15,074 bases of DNA from JADHUC01 sp964617665 (GTDB lineage: Bacteria > Planctomycetota > Planctomycetia > Pirellulales > Pirellulaceae). Under the pieces are notes generated by a model. The model was given only the letters and a program-made list of their open reading frames with translations, was not told the origin of the DNA and did no database searches. The stretch spans positions 1 to 15,074 of the forward strand of contig CAZUAH010000329.1 of the NCBI GenBank assembly GCA_964617665.1, given 5' to 3'. Within the stretch, counting starts at the first letter, position 1. The number at the start of each line of letters is the position of its first letter. The position numbers and the translations under genes were made by a program. This document shows, in pieces, positions 6,051 through 13,831 of this stretch.

Positions 6051-7451
6051 ATGTCACACTCGACAATCACGCGACGCGGTTTTCTGACGCGATCTGCCGG
6101 CGCTGCGGTCGCCGGTCTCTCCGTGCCGTATTTCTATAGCAGTTCGCACGCCAGGGCCGAATCGAAAAACGACCGACTGAACGTAGCCTCCATCGGCGTG
6201 AGCATCTATCGGAACGTCTGGGGTCAGGCAGGGCCCTTTGATGGTCGCGGCACGGTCATCGGCCATCAGGCCGGTGCCCTGGAGAACATGGTTGCCTGTT
6301 GCGACGTAAACCGCGAGCACGCGGAGAGTTTCGCCTCACGCTACGAGGGGCGATGCGATATCTATTCGGATTACCGCGAGATGCTCCAGCGCGAGGACAT
6401 CGATGCAGTGACCATCGGCACGCCCGACCATTGGCATACAGCCATTACTATCGCCGCGATGAAGGCGGGCAAGGACATCTATTGCGAGAAACCCCTGACG
6501 TTGACCATTGACGAAGGCAATCTGATTTGCCAAGTGGCCAAGGAGACGGGACGCGTGGTTCAGGTCGGCACGCAGCAGCGGAGCGAGTACGACCAGATGT
6601 TTCTCAAGGCCGTGGCGATTGCTCGAAGCGGCCGGCTCGGCGAGAAGCTGACGGCGTTGAGTTCCGTGGGGCAGCCAGATTTCGTGGCCAATAGCACCAG
6701 CGGAGGCCCGTTCGAAAATGCCAAACCTCCGGAGCAACTCGACTGGGACTTCTGGCTCGGCCAGACCCCAAAAGTTCCCTATTGCCCCGAGCGCTGCGAC
6801 TACAATTTCCGTTGGTGGTTGGAATACTCCGGCGGCCAGGTGACGGACTGGGGCGTGCACCATACCGACATCGCCCTGTGGGCGTTGGGTGGCGAGAAGG
6901 AGGGCATCGCAGCCGTCGAAGGAACGGGCGACTTCCCCGTGCTTGCTGCCAGCAACGTCTGTACGTCGGACTACTTCGACGGACGGGCGAAACTCCCGTG
7001 CAGCTACAACGTGGCCCGCGAATTCGACTGCCAAATGACCCTCGGCAACGGGAATGCAATCCGGCTGCTCAGCGGAAAGAACGAGTTGATTGTCTCCGGC
7101 GACAAAGGCCGCATCCGGGTCAACCGGCGCGGCTTGAGCGGTAAGCCCATTGAGCAACTCAATGCTGTGGAGCGCGAGTGGCTCGACGAAGAGATCCTCA
7201 GGCTCTGCAAGGGTAAGAAACCCGGCAATCACATGGCCAACTTCTTCGAATGCGTACGAGACCGCTCATTGCCGATTTCCGACATATTCACCCACGTCAG
7301 TTCTGTCAATGCTTGCCATATGGCCAACATCTCGATGATACTGGGGCGGAAGTTGATATGGGGCACACGAAGGGGCGCTTTTGTGAAAGACGACGAGGCC
7401 AACCGTTACCTCAAGCGAAAACAACGCGAAGGTTTCGAAATCCGAGCCTGA
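6051..7451 (+). CDS. Tat-exported Gfo/Idh/MocA oxidoreductase (paralogue 2)
   Basis: A 466-residue relative of oxidoreductase 1, alike through most of its length, including HWHTAI, CEKP (145-148, catalytic Lys147), YSGGQVTDWG and the C-terminal DDEANRYLKRKQ. The twin-arginine signal is TRRGFLTR (7-14). It differs at the nucleotide-binding end: after NVASIGV (44-50) comes a longer loop that ends in GRGTVIGHQAGAL (65-77), where paralogue 1 has only GLRHQG. It also carries an extra segment rich in Asp and Cys near 300-330. This points to a different substrate or cofactor pocket. The ATG at 6051 has AAGGAG (6037-6042) 8 bases upstream; the frame opens at 6003 but the extra residues have no merit. 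The DUF1080 gene follows after 51 bp. Confidence 0.93.
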   Translation: MSHSTITRRGFLTRSAGAAVAGLSVPYFYSSSHARAESKNDRLNVASIGVSIYRNVWGQAGPFDGRGTVIGHQAGALENMVACCDVNREHAESFASRYEGRCDIYSDYREMLQREDIDAVTIGTPDHWHTAITIAAMKAGKDIYCEKPLTLTIDEGNLICQVAKETGRVVQVGTQQRSEYDQMFLKAVAIARSGRLGEKLTALSSVGQPDFVANSTSGGPFENAKPPEQLDWDFWLGQTPKVPYCPERCDYNFRWWLEYSGGQVTDWGVHHTDIALWALGGEKEGIAAVEGTGDFPVLAASNVCTSDYFDGRAKLPCSYNVAREFDCQMTLGNGNAIRLLSGKNELIVSGDKGRIRVNRRGLSGKPIEQLNAVEREWLDEEILRLCKGKKPGNHMANFFECVRDRSLPISDIFTHVSSVNACHMANISMILGRKLIWGTRRGAFVKDDEANRYLKRKQREGFEIRA

Positions 7452-7502
7452 GCACACGCCAAGACTGATTACTAACCACATCTGTTTTTGGGAGACTTCA
7501 CA

Positions 7503-8117
7503 ATGATGCGACTTTGCCTGATTCTGGTCCCTGCTTTGACGTTGCTCGCCCCTTCTACGTTCGCCGCCGAGTCCGCTGACGACGGCTGGAAGAGCCTGTT
7601 CGACGGGAAGTCGCTCGGCGACTGGAAACCGAACGAACGGCCTGAGAACTGGAAGATCGAAGACGGAGCGATCGTGGGCCGGGGCGAACGGAGTCACTTG
7701 TACTACATGGGCGACCAGTTCAAGAATTTCGAGTTCCAGACTGACGTGATGATCAACGGGGGCGGCAATTCCGGGATCTACCTGCACATCGAGCACCATC
7801 CCGAAGGCTGGTTCTTCGACGGCCACGAAGTGCAGATCAACAACTCGCATGCCGATCCGGTGAAGACCGGCAGTCTCTGGGGCGTGGTCAAACTCTACGA
7901 AACGTCCGTCAAGGATGACGAGTGGTTCACCGTGCACATGCTGGTCAAGGACCAGAACATCGTGGTCACGGTAAACGGCAAGATCGTAGTCGACTACACG
8001 GAGCCCACAGGCGCCGACGGTCCACGCAAGTTGGGGAAAGGCTATTTCGCCCTGCAACAACACGACCCCGGTAGCTGCGTCCGTTTTCGGAACATCAAGG
8101 TGAAGACGCTTCCGTAG
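7503..8117 (+). CDS. DUF1080 protein, 3-keto-disaccharide hydrolase-type domain, secreted
   Basis: A 204-residue protein with a Sec signal (hydrophobic residues 3-18, cleavage near TFAA, 19-22) and one DUF1080 jelly-roll domain. Family marks are WKSLFDGKSLGDWKP (29-43), WKIEDGAIVGRG, a GGGNSGIYLH strand, GHEVQINN, and the late FALQQHDPGSCVRFRNIKVK. The Pfam family is now described as a 3-keto-disaccharide hydrolase and related enzymes act on 3-keto-glycosides made by Gfo/Idh/MocA enzymes, which fits the upstream gene. Length is typical for a stand-alone domain. ATG 7503 has GGGAGA (7490-7495) 7 bases upstream; a second ATG at 7506 is an equally possible start. The downstream gene starts 15 bp after the stop, so coupling is likely. 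Confidence 0.92.
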   Translation: MMRLCLILVPALTLLAPSTFAAESADDGWKSLFDGKSLGDWKPNERPENWKIEDGAIVGRGERSHLYYMGDQFKNFEFQTDVMINGGGNSGIYLHIEHHPEGWFFDGHEVQINNSHADPVKTGSLWGVVKLYETSVKDDEWFTVHMLVKDQNIVVTVNGKIVVDYTEPTGADGPRKLGKGYFALQQHDPGSCVRFRNIKVKTLP

Positions 8118-8132
8118 TTGGAGGATAGGCAG

Positions 8133-9425
8133 GTGTGTACGGCAAGTCTGTGTTGTGTATCTTGGTTCTGGATCTCCACATGCGTCGCCGCCGGTCCGGA
8201 GCTGGTGGTCGACATTGACGTCAACAGCGAAGTATGGCTTCGTGAGAAGCCGATGACCGAGGCCGACGTTGACGATCTGGTAGGCGCCTTTCACGCCAGG
8301 GGTTGTCGGACGCTGCTGGTGCGAGCCGGATGTTTGGGATTGCTGCCCTATCAAACGCGGCTCACGTACCCCATGGGTTTCGACGCGGACCATGCCCGGT
8401 CGAATCCTTCTCCTCTGGTTAAGGACATGGATGCGTACATTACGCAACGGTCTGCGTGGAACAAGAAATATGCCGAGGTGATCGCGGCCTTTAACCCGCC
8501 GGAGGCCTTTATCAAGGCGGGGCACAAGCGGGGGATGAAGGTGATCATCTGGCTGGATATTTTTGACGACGGCTATCCCGGCTATCGATCCAAGTTCCTC
8601 GCGGAGAACCCTCACTGCCAATGGACGGCGAAAGATGGGAAGACGTTCTTCAAAGGCGTCACCAGTTACGCCTGGCCGGAAGCCCGTGCGTTTCGCGTAG
8701 CCCAGGCACGAGAATTGCTCGCCTGGGGTGCGGACGGCATCCATTGCTCGACCAGTTCCCACTGCCGGCATCTGCCCAACGTCCACGAGGAAGACTATTA
8801 CGGTTTCGAGCAACCGATCGTGGACGCCTACAGTTCGAGATACGGGGTCGATATCCGAACGGCGGAGAGCTTCGACAAGGAAGCCTGGCACGACATCAAG
8901 GGCGAGGCCATGGTCGAACTCTACCGCAACCTCGCCGGCCTCTGCCACGCCGAGAACAAGGAACTCTGGATCGGGCTCCAATTGGGTCGCTACACGCAGT
9001 TCTGCGCCGACCCACATTTCGGCGATAACGTCGTAGTGCGATTCACGAACCACTGGACAACACTCGTCGACGAGGGCATCGCCAACGTGTTCATCCTGGG
9101 AGACTACGAAGCCATGTCCGCTCCGGGTCAGGCTTACTGGTCGGTCAAGAGAGACATCGTCCGCAAGCCCGGCGAAGATCTCTACGCGTGGGCGGCACGG
9201 ACGTACCAAAAACGCTGCAAGGGAAAGACGAAGTTGTTCCTATTCTCCGAGTGGCTGCCGGGCGACATCAACCAGTTGGAGAATCGGATGCGTTTCTTCG
9301 CCGATCGTGTCCGCTCGAACGGCTTTGACGGGATCGACGTGCACGAAGCGGCATCGTTTGAACGGCCTTCGACCAAGATGGACGTGTTCGGGCGGTTCGC
9401 CGGGCTGTTGTCTAGGGAGGAGTAG
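8133..9425 (+). CDS. Glycosidase-like TIM-barrel protein, probably secreted
   Basis: A 430-residue protein that looks like a family-10-like hypothetical glycosyl hydrolase (TIM barrel). Barrel-strand patterns are LVVDIDVN (24-31), RTLLVRAG (59-66), GMKVIIWLDIFDD (134-146), GADGIHC (199-205), KELWIGLQLGRY (276-287), VFILGDYE (319-326), TKLFLFSEW (366-374) and GFDGIDVHEA (397-406). The N-terminal 20 residues are a short, Cys-rich, hydrophobic export signal ending near VAAG. GTG at 8133 is the best start: GGAGG (8120-8124) lies 8 bases before it, whereas the TTG at 8118 abuts the preceding stop. Acidic residues at Asp142, Asp145, Glu326 and Glu373 lie at barrel-strand ends and are catalytic candidates, but none is assigned. 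Substrate unknown. Confidence 0.75.
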   Translation: MCTASLCCVSWFWISTCVAAGPELVVDIDVNSEVWLREKPMTEADVDDLVGAFHARGCRTLLVRAGCLGLLPYQTRLTYPMGFDADHARSNPSPLVKDMDAYITQRSAWNKKYAEVIAAFNPPEAFIKAGHKRGMKVIIWLDIFDDGYPGYRSKFLAENPHCQWTAKDGKTFFKGVTSYAWPEARAFRVAQARELLAWGADGIHCSTSSHCRHLPNVHEEDYYGFEQPIVDAYSSRYGVDIRTAESFDKEAWHDIKGEAMVELYRNLAGLCHAENKELWIGLQLGRYTQFCADPHFGDNVVVRFTNHWTTLVDEGIANVFILGDYEAMSAPGQAYWSVKRDIVRKPGEDLYAWAARTYQKRCKGKTKLFLFSEWLPGDINQLENRMRFFADRVRSNGFDGIDVHEAASFERPSTKMDVFGRFAGLLSREE

Positions 9426-9442
9426 AAGCCTGCGATGAGAAA

Positions 9443-9484
9443 AGGCAGAGCTATTCTTGGCGATTGAATGCTGCCTCCTTTTCC
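9443..9484 (+). terminator. Weak hairpin with T-run after the TIM-barrel gene
   Basis: AGGCAG (9443-9448) can pair with CTGCCT (9471-9476); the right arm is followed by CCTTTT. The loop is 22 bases, long for an intrinsic terminator, so it may only reduce read-through. It sits in the 144-bp gap before the BNR gene, the widest gap in the cluster apart from the one filled by the hairpin element, so the BNR gene may have its own promoter. Confidence 0.25.
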
Positions 9485-9569
9485 ACCCTGAAAGCGCCAT
9501 CCAAAAACTCAGTTTTCGCAGTCGATCATGCTCCCTTGAACTTCTCCTGCGCTGCGGTAGGTTAGGCTC

Positions 9570-11918
9570 ATGACAAGAGCATCACTAGCATTTTGGGGAA
9601 TCCTTGTAGGTGCGGCTTCCTTCCTGGCGACGGCCTGGGGCGACGAGTCCGTCGTGCTGTTCGATGCCGGGGAGTTCGCCGACGAGTCCGTGTATCCGCT
9701 GGGCGATCTGCGGTCGGTCGCGCAAGGCGAAGGACGCTGGACCCCGGCGTCGGGAACGGCGAAACCCGGCCAGATCGTGGCCCTCGACGGCGACCGTTTC
9801 TCCCGGGCGTTCAGGCGGTACCAGACTGGTCAGCAGGCGACCGACGCCGACGTATTGGACTTTCCTCCCGCGGCCACCACGCAGTTGACAGTTTCTTTCG
9901 ATGCCCGCGTTTCCACGACTGACTCGCGCACGCTCACCCTCTACCTCCTGCGGCCCGGCGAGACCGCCGCTGAGCACCAAGCCTCGATTCTTATCTGGGG
10001 GCATCATCCGGGGAAGCTCACCTGGTTCGGCCGCGGGCACCACGACATTGCAGAGATCGACACGGACTGGCACCATTACGAGCTGGTCCAGAACTTGGCA
10101 GCGAACGTCTTCGATTTGAAAATCGACGGGAAGACGGTGGGCCAACGCTTGGGCTGGCGGAACCGTTTCGCTCCGCAGACGGCCTTTGGCCGGCTGCGAA
10201 TCGCAGCCATGCGCGGCCGGCGGGGCGAGTACGCTGACCTGACCAACCTCCGCATCACCGCCACCTTGGGCCCACCGGTCGTCACCATCGCCAAACCTCA
10301 CGACGGCGGCATCGTCGATCCGGAAGACGGCTTCCGTTTCGACGTTACCGCCTACCGCCCCGTCGCGGCTTCGGCGATAGCCGTTTCCTTGAACGGCAAG
10401 GACGTAACTGGGCGACTCAGTCGAGAGGGGGCTCTGCGGCACTGTCAGGTGCGTCTTGGCGGCCTCGAACCGAACACATCCTACCGCGCGGTCATTACTG
10501 CCGAAAACGCCCATGGAAAGACCGAACGCGTCGCCCGCTTCTACACGTTCCGCGACAAGGTAGACGGCTACCGTGGCATCTGGTTCACCCTGGGCCAACT
10601 GACGGGCAAGTACGGCGACAAGAACTCCGGCGGCCTGGCCTTCTGTGCCAGCCACACGCTGGCTCCAATGGCCGTCTACGCTCCGGAGGTCGAGAAGACC
10701 TTCTTCGTCTATGGGGGGACGACCGGACCGGAGGATCGCTACCTGTTGGCCATGGCCTCCTATTACGACCACCGGCGGCACCGTGTCCCGCGGCCGACGA
10801 TCGTCCGCGATCAGCGTGGGGTCGACGACCCGCATGACAACCCCAGCCTGACCATCGACGAGGCGGGACACGTGTGGGTCTTCGTCGCTGGCCGCGCACG
10901 CCACCGCCCGGGGCAGATCTTCCGTAGTAAAGAACCCTACTCGGTCGAATCGTTCGACGAGATCGTCTCTCGCGAGCAAACATACTCGCAAATCTGGCAC
11001 GTTCCGGGGAAGGGGTTCTTTCATCTGTTGACCCTTTACACCCGCGGCCGCGAATTGTACTGGGAGACGAGTCCTGACGGGCGGGTTTGGACCGAAGCGC
11101 CGGCGGAGAACCTCAAGAAGCTGGCCGGCTTCGCTGGGCATTACCAGGTCAGCCGGCTCCACGGGAGCAAGATCGCTACGGCGTTCAACTACCATCCTGG
11201 CAGCAAACCCGATCGCCGCACGAACCTCTACTACGCCCAGACGACCGACTTCGGCAAGACTTGGACGACCGTCGACGGCCATCGGCTGAGCCCCCCTCTG
11301 GACGATCGCCAAAACGCGGCTCTCGTCGTCGACTACGAGGCGGAGGGGCGGATGTTCTACCCCAACAAGCTCGTCTTCGACGAGGACAATCGCCCGGTGA
11401 TTCTTGGTGTCTCCAGCGGCGGCTACGCGCCGGGGCCGCAGAACGATCCGCGCGTGTGGGAAATCACGCGTTGGACGGGCGAGCGTTGGGTGACGCATCC
11501 GGTCACCACATCCGATCACAACTACGACATGGGCAGCCTGTATCTGAACGGCGACCGCTGGACGGTGATCGGTCCTACGCTGCCCGGGCCGCAGCCCTAC
11601 CACACCGGCGGCGAAGTCGGCCTTTGGCTGTCCACGGATCGGGGCGCAAGCTGGAAGCTCGAGCGTCGCGTCACCCGCAACAGCCCGATGAACCACAGCT
11701 ACGTGCGCCGGCCCCACACCCCGGTCGATCCATTCTGGGCCGTTTGGGCCGACGGCGATTCCAGCCGGTTTTCCCCCTCGCGACTCTACTTCACCAACTC
11801 CACAGGAGACCGGCTCTACATGCTTCCCTACCAAATGGACGGAGACTTCGCCGAACCCCTCCTCCTCGACCCGCCCAACCCACCACCTGCAAACGCTTCG
11901 AACCTTTTCTCGCCTTGA
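9570..11918 (+). CDS. Secreted BNR_4-family propeller protein, candidate polysaccharide-active enzyme
   Basis: A 782-residue protein in three parts after a Sec signal (1-24). Residues about 27-230 form a jelly-roll, LamG-like domain; about 232-328 form an Ig/FN3-like domain (begins PPVVTIAKP, ends ARFYTFRD); about 330-765 form a BNR_4-type beta-propeller starting GYRGIWFTLGQ. Asp-box motifs are seen at 501-507 (SPDGRVW), 559-565 (TDFGKTW) and 688-695 (STDRGASW). Proteins with this propeller include polysaccharide lyases (ulvan-lyase type) and other carbohydrate-active proteins, which is why a role in opening a polysaccharide is proposed; catalytic residues are not proven. The start at 9570 has a poor Shine-Dalgarno (AGGTTAGG). 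It is the last gene of the cluster and is the likely supplier of oligosaccharides. Confidence 0.85.
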   Translation: MTRASLAFWGILVGAASFLATAWGDESVVLFDAGEFADESVYPLGDLRSVAQGEGRWTPASGTAKPGQIVALDGDRFSRAFRRYQTGQQATDADVLDFPPAATTQLTVSFDARVSTTDSRTLTLYLLRPGETAAEHQASILIWGHHPGKLTWFGRGHHDIAEIDTDWHHYELVQNLAANVFDLKIDGKTVGQRLGWRNRFAPQTAFGRLRIAAMRGRRGEYADLTNLRITATLGPPVVTIAKPHDGGIVDPEDGFRFDVTAYRPVAASAIAVSLNGKDVTGRLSREGALRHCQVRLGGLEPNTSYRAVITAENAHGKTERVARFYTFRDKVDGYRGIWFTLGQLTGKYGDKNSGGLAFCASHTLAPMAVYAPEVEKTFFVYGGTTGPEDRYLLAMASYYDHRRHRVPRPTIVRDQRGVDDPHDNPSLTIDEAGHVWVFVAGRARHRPGQIFRSKEPYSVESFDEIVSREQTYSQIWHVPGKGFFHLLTLYTRGRELYWETSPDGRVWTEAPAENLKKLAGFAGHYQVSRLHGSKIATAFNYHPGSKPDRRTNLYYAQTTDFGKTWTTVDGHRLSPPLDDRQNAALVVDYEAEGRMFYPNKLVFDEDNRPVILGVSSGGYAPGPQNDPRVWEITRWTGERWVTHPVTTSDHNYDMGSLYLNGDRWTVIGPTLPGPQPYHTGGEVGLWLSTDRGASWKLERRVTRNSPMNHSYVRRPHTPVDPFWAVWADGDSSRFSPSRLYFTNSTGDRLYMLPYQMDGDFAEPLLLDPPNPPPANASNLFSP

Positions 11919-12225
11919 AGATCCAGTTCCTCCCAGAATGAAACGGAGAGCTTTCTGTTACGACATTGTGCACTTTCCCGCGCGAGTTCTCGCGACCAGA
12001 TGATCTGCGTGTGACCGGAACGATGATAGGGCTATGGCCACAGTAACGCGCACGCAAAACAGTTACGATCGCGCTGGTTCGCGTGGAGTTGAGATGGGAC
12101 GGTCCAGGAACACTGTCAGTAGGTTCCGCAGTTCGTTGAACGAGGCAAAACGGACTCCTTTTTGCCTGACGGATGCGCGGTTGGTCACGCGAACAGGAAA
12201 TCCAGCTTTCGTCGTTTCCGATCAA

Positions 12226-12261
12226 GTCGCCACCAGCGTCGGGTCTTCCTCTGGTGGCGAC
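12226..12261. repeat. 11-bp perfect inverted repeat
   Basis: GTCGCCACCAG (12226-12236) is repeated inverted as CTGGTGGCGAC (12251-12261) with a 14-base spacer. The arms are GC-rich and the structure could form a stable hairpin. It may be an intergenic palindromic element or a decayed terminator; no T-run follows on either strand. Confidence 0.7.
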
Positions 12262-12435
12262 GAGGGACCGTGCCCCAAATCGCGGAGAGGCGTGCCAGGC
12301 GGCGATCATGTCGCGGCCAGTGGGTGTAGCGCAAGAGGGAAAGTGCAACCGTTGCAGGTTGAATCAGTAAACTGGTGGAACGTCAAGGTGAAACTGAATG
12401 ACTGAGTTCGATTGTGCGACAACGCAAGCCTGGCA

Positions 12436-12561
12436 GGGGCAACGCCCCGGATAATTGCCTAGCCCAGCCTGAAGGGCTGGGTATTCGGAGTACCATCAAA
12501 TTGCGAAGGGCCAACGGCCCGGTCATTTGCCCGGGACATAAACGGCCGGGCCGTTGGCCCT
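12436..12561. repeat. Cluster of three GC-rich intergenic palindromes
   Basis: Three inverted repeats in 126 bp: GGGGC-AAC-GCCCC (12436-12448); CCCAGCC-5 bases-GGCTGGG (12463-12481); and a perfect 16-bp pair, AGGGCCAACGGCCCGG (12507-12522) against 12546-12561, with a 23-base spacer. The style (AGCCCAGCC, AGGGCCAACGGCCC) resembles intergenic palindromes that I know as frequent in planctomycetes. They lie between the end of the BNR gene and the end of the nuclease-like gene, so they may also stop transcription from both sides. Confidence 0.75.
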
Positions 12562-12621
12562 GGGGAATTTGGGATTACCGGTCTCCCGTGCATCCCCTGG
12601 TTTGGAACGCCTTTCGAAAGC

Positions 12622-13806
12622 TCACACATCGGATACCTTTTTCGGTGTGTGGCCAAAGGACACGTACCCAAGATCCTTATACAACCAACCAGCCTTCTTT
12701 TCGTCATCCGTCAATTCATCGGGCCATCCAAGGCTGGGCTTAAATGGGTCGACGAGACCATCCGCCGAGAACATCCAGTCCAGAAACACGTAATCGTCGA
12801 TTGTGAATCGCACGTGCTTGATACGGTCAACCAGATTCTCTGTGAAGTGAAGATGACGCGAGAGGCCCTCAAACTCAGAGGCGAGGATTGGTGAAACAGG
12901 ACGCCAGCGTACGCCCAACGTGATTCCGTTGACGATTCCACCTCCAACGCGTGGGCCCGATTCAATCCACGACTCATCAACCGTGCCTACTTGTTCACGC
13001 CAGAAAAACGTCTTCGTGCCGAAATAGAAGTGATCGTCATTCGTTGGCCAGAAGTCGTCACGACCGCCCAGAATAATGCCGCGTTTTTCGCGGACGACGC
13101 CCTGCAATGCGAGTGCCACGCGAAAGTGCTCCGGATGTTTGCACTTGGATTCTGCATATTCCTTGAAGCGAAATTCCAGTTTCACTGAGCGGATATGTCC
13201 CGCCTTCCATTGGGCAAACTCGATGTCATCGAGCTTCTGTTCAATGCGATCAAAGCGACCATGAAGCAGGTCTTCCAGCTCCTTTCCAAAACGTGCGAAG
13301 AACGCCGCTTGCTCGGCCTCCGAAAGACTAATGCCCAAGTACTGATATCGAAGTGCTAGCCCGTCAACTCCATCAAGGACATGACGCAGGCGTTCACGCC
13401 AGTAGATGTCGACGTGCGTGAAGTCTTGCGTCTTGGCGAATTTCTCAAGTTCTGCTATCTCGGTCGGGGTCAAATCAACGTTGCAGAAAAACACGAACGC
13501 TTTCACATTATCGTTGGCATTTCGTGCTGCGCGAACGTCGTCTTTGAATTTCTTCTTGATGTCCTTCTTGTCTTGTGGTGAGTCGCTTACGTTGTTCTTG
13601 AAACCAACAGCACCGAAGCACATCTCATCAAGACGTGTGCACTCAATGTCACGGGCACCATCAGGGCCACCTTCCGGACGTCGTGGGCGGATATCCGAGT
13701 AGTTCCGGTCAAGAGCAAGGACACCGAGGCATAAGCGTTCCCGGGTCGGCTGATTGCTGTTGAGGGCAGACCGGAGTCGTTCATCGGTGATCCGTGCGGC
13801 GTCCAA
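12622..13806 (-). CDS. Uncharacterised two-domain protein with nuclease-like N-terminal module
   Basis: A 394-residue protein without signal peptide or membrane segment. Residues about 20-165 contain RRPEGGPDGARDIEC (42-56), CFGAVGFKNNVSDS (63-76), a Lys-rich helix with KKDIKKKFKDD (80-90), VKAFVFFCNVDLTPTE (101-116) and RYQYLGISLSEAEQAAFF (153-170). I recognise this pattern as a module at the N-terminus of various bacterial proteins suspected of defence roles and resembling PD-(D/E)xK nucleases; a classical ExK triad is not obvious, so this is tentative. Residues about 171-200 look coiled-coil-like. The C-terminal 190 residues, rich in aromatics, match nothing I know. The start is unsure: TTG at 13804-13806 has AGGAGG (minus strand of 13819-13824) 12 bases before it. 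Base composition looks less GC-rich than its neighbours, hinting at acquisition. No operon partner. Confidence 0.75.
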   Translation of the reverse strand: MDAARITDERLRSALNSNQPTRERLCLGVLALDRNYSDIRPRRPEGGPDGARDIECTRLDEMCFGAVGFKNNVSDSPQDKKDIKKKFKDDVRAARNANDNVKAFVFFCNVDLTPTEIAELEKFAKTQDFTHVDIYWRERLRHVLDGVDGLALRYQYLGISLSEAEQAAFFARFGKELEDLLHGRFDRIEQKLDDIEFAQWKAGHIRSVKLEFRFKEYAESKCKHPEHFRVALALQGVVREKRGIILGGRDDFWPTNDDHFYFGTKTFFWREQVGTVDESWIESGPRVGGGIVNGITLGVRWRPVSPILASEFEGLSRHLHFTENLVDRIKHVRFTIDDYVFLDWMFSADGLVDPFKPSLGWPDELTDDEKKAGWLYKDLGYVSFGHTPKKVSDV

Positions 13807-13818
13807 GGTGATGTAATA

Positions 13819-13824
13819 CCTCCT
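13819..13824 (-). promoter_or_regulatory. Strong Shine-Dalgarno AGGAGG before the nuclease-like gene
   Basis: The minus strand reads AGGAGG here, directly next to the end of repeat B. The only in-frame conventional start, TTG, is 12 bases further, longer than usual, so the true start may be an unusual codon such as ATC at 13810-13812 (6 bases away) or the TTG itself. No ATG lies in frame nearby. Confidence 0.5.
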
Positions 13825-13831
13825 GCGGTCT

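Larger units (their letters stand above)
11919..12621. other. Gene-free stretch with inverted repeats
   Basis: About 700 bp separates the plus-strand cluster from the convergent minus-strand gene. I see no frame with a credible start, ribosome binding site and protein-like composition. It holds an 11-bp inverted repeat at 12226-12261 and a hairpin cluster at 12436-12561, listed separately. Bases 11919-12225 show nothing I can name, and no clear Rho-independent terminator follows the BNR gene. Confidence 0.6.

Noticed and set aside
7266..9209. A 647-codon open frame on the minus strand opposite three plus-strand genes
   Set aside because: It spans the end of oxidoreductase 2, all of the DUF1080 gene and most of the TIM-barrel gene, and has no domain pattern. 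It is an antisense shadow.
9585..11834. A 749-codon open frame on the minus strand opposite the BNR gene
   Set aside because: It mirrors the codon pattern of a high-GC gene on the other strand, has no recognisable domain, and the plus-strand protein has a signal peptide and Asp-box motifs.
12034..12405. A 123-codon plus-strand frame, and a 185-codon minus-strand frame at 11791-12348
   Set aside because: Neither has a good ribosome binding site, a recognisable domain or normal composition, and both cover an inverted repeat.
12623..12652. Inverted CACACATC/GGTGTGTG with a T-run at the end of the nuclease-like gene, possibly a terminator
   Set aside because: It lies within the last codons, pairing is imperfect and the T-run is in the loop on the wrong side for an intrinsic terminator.
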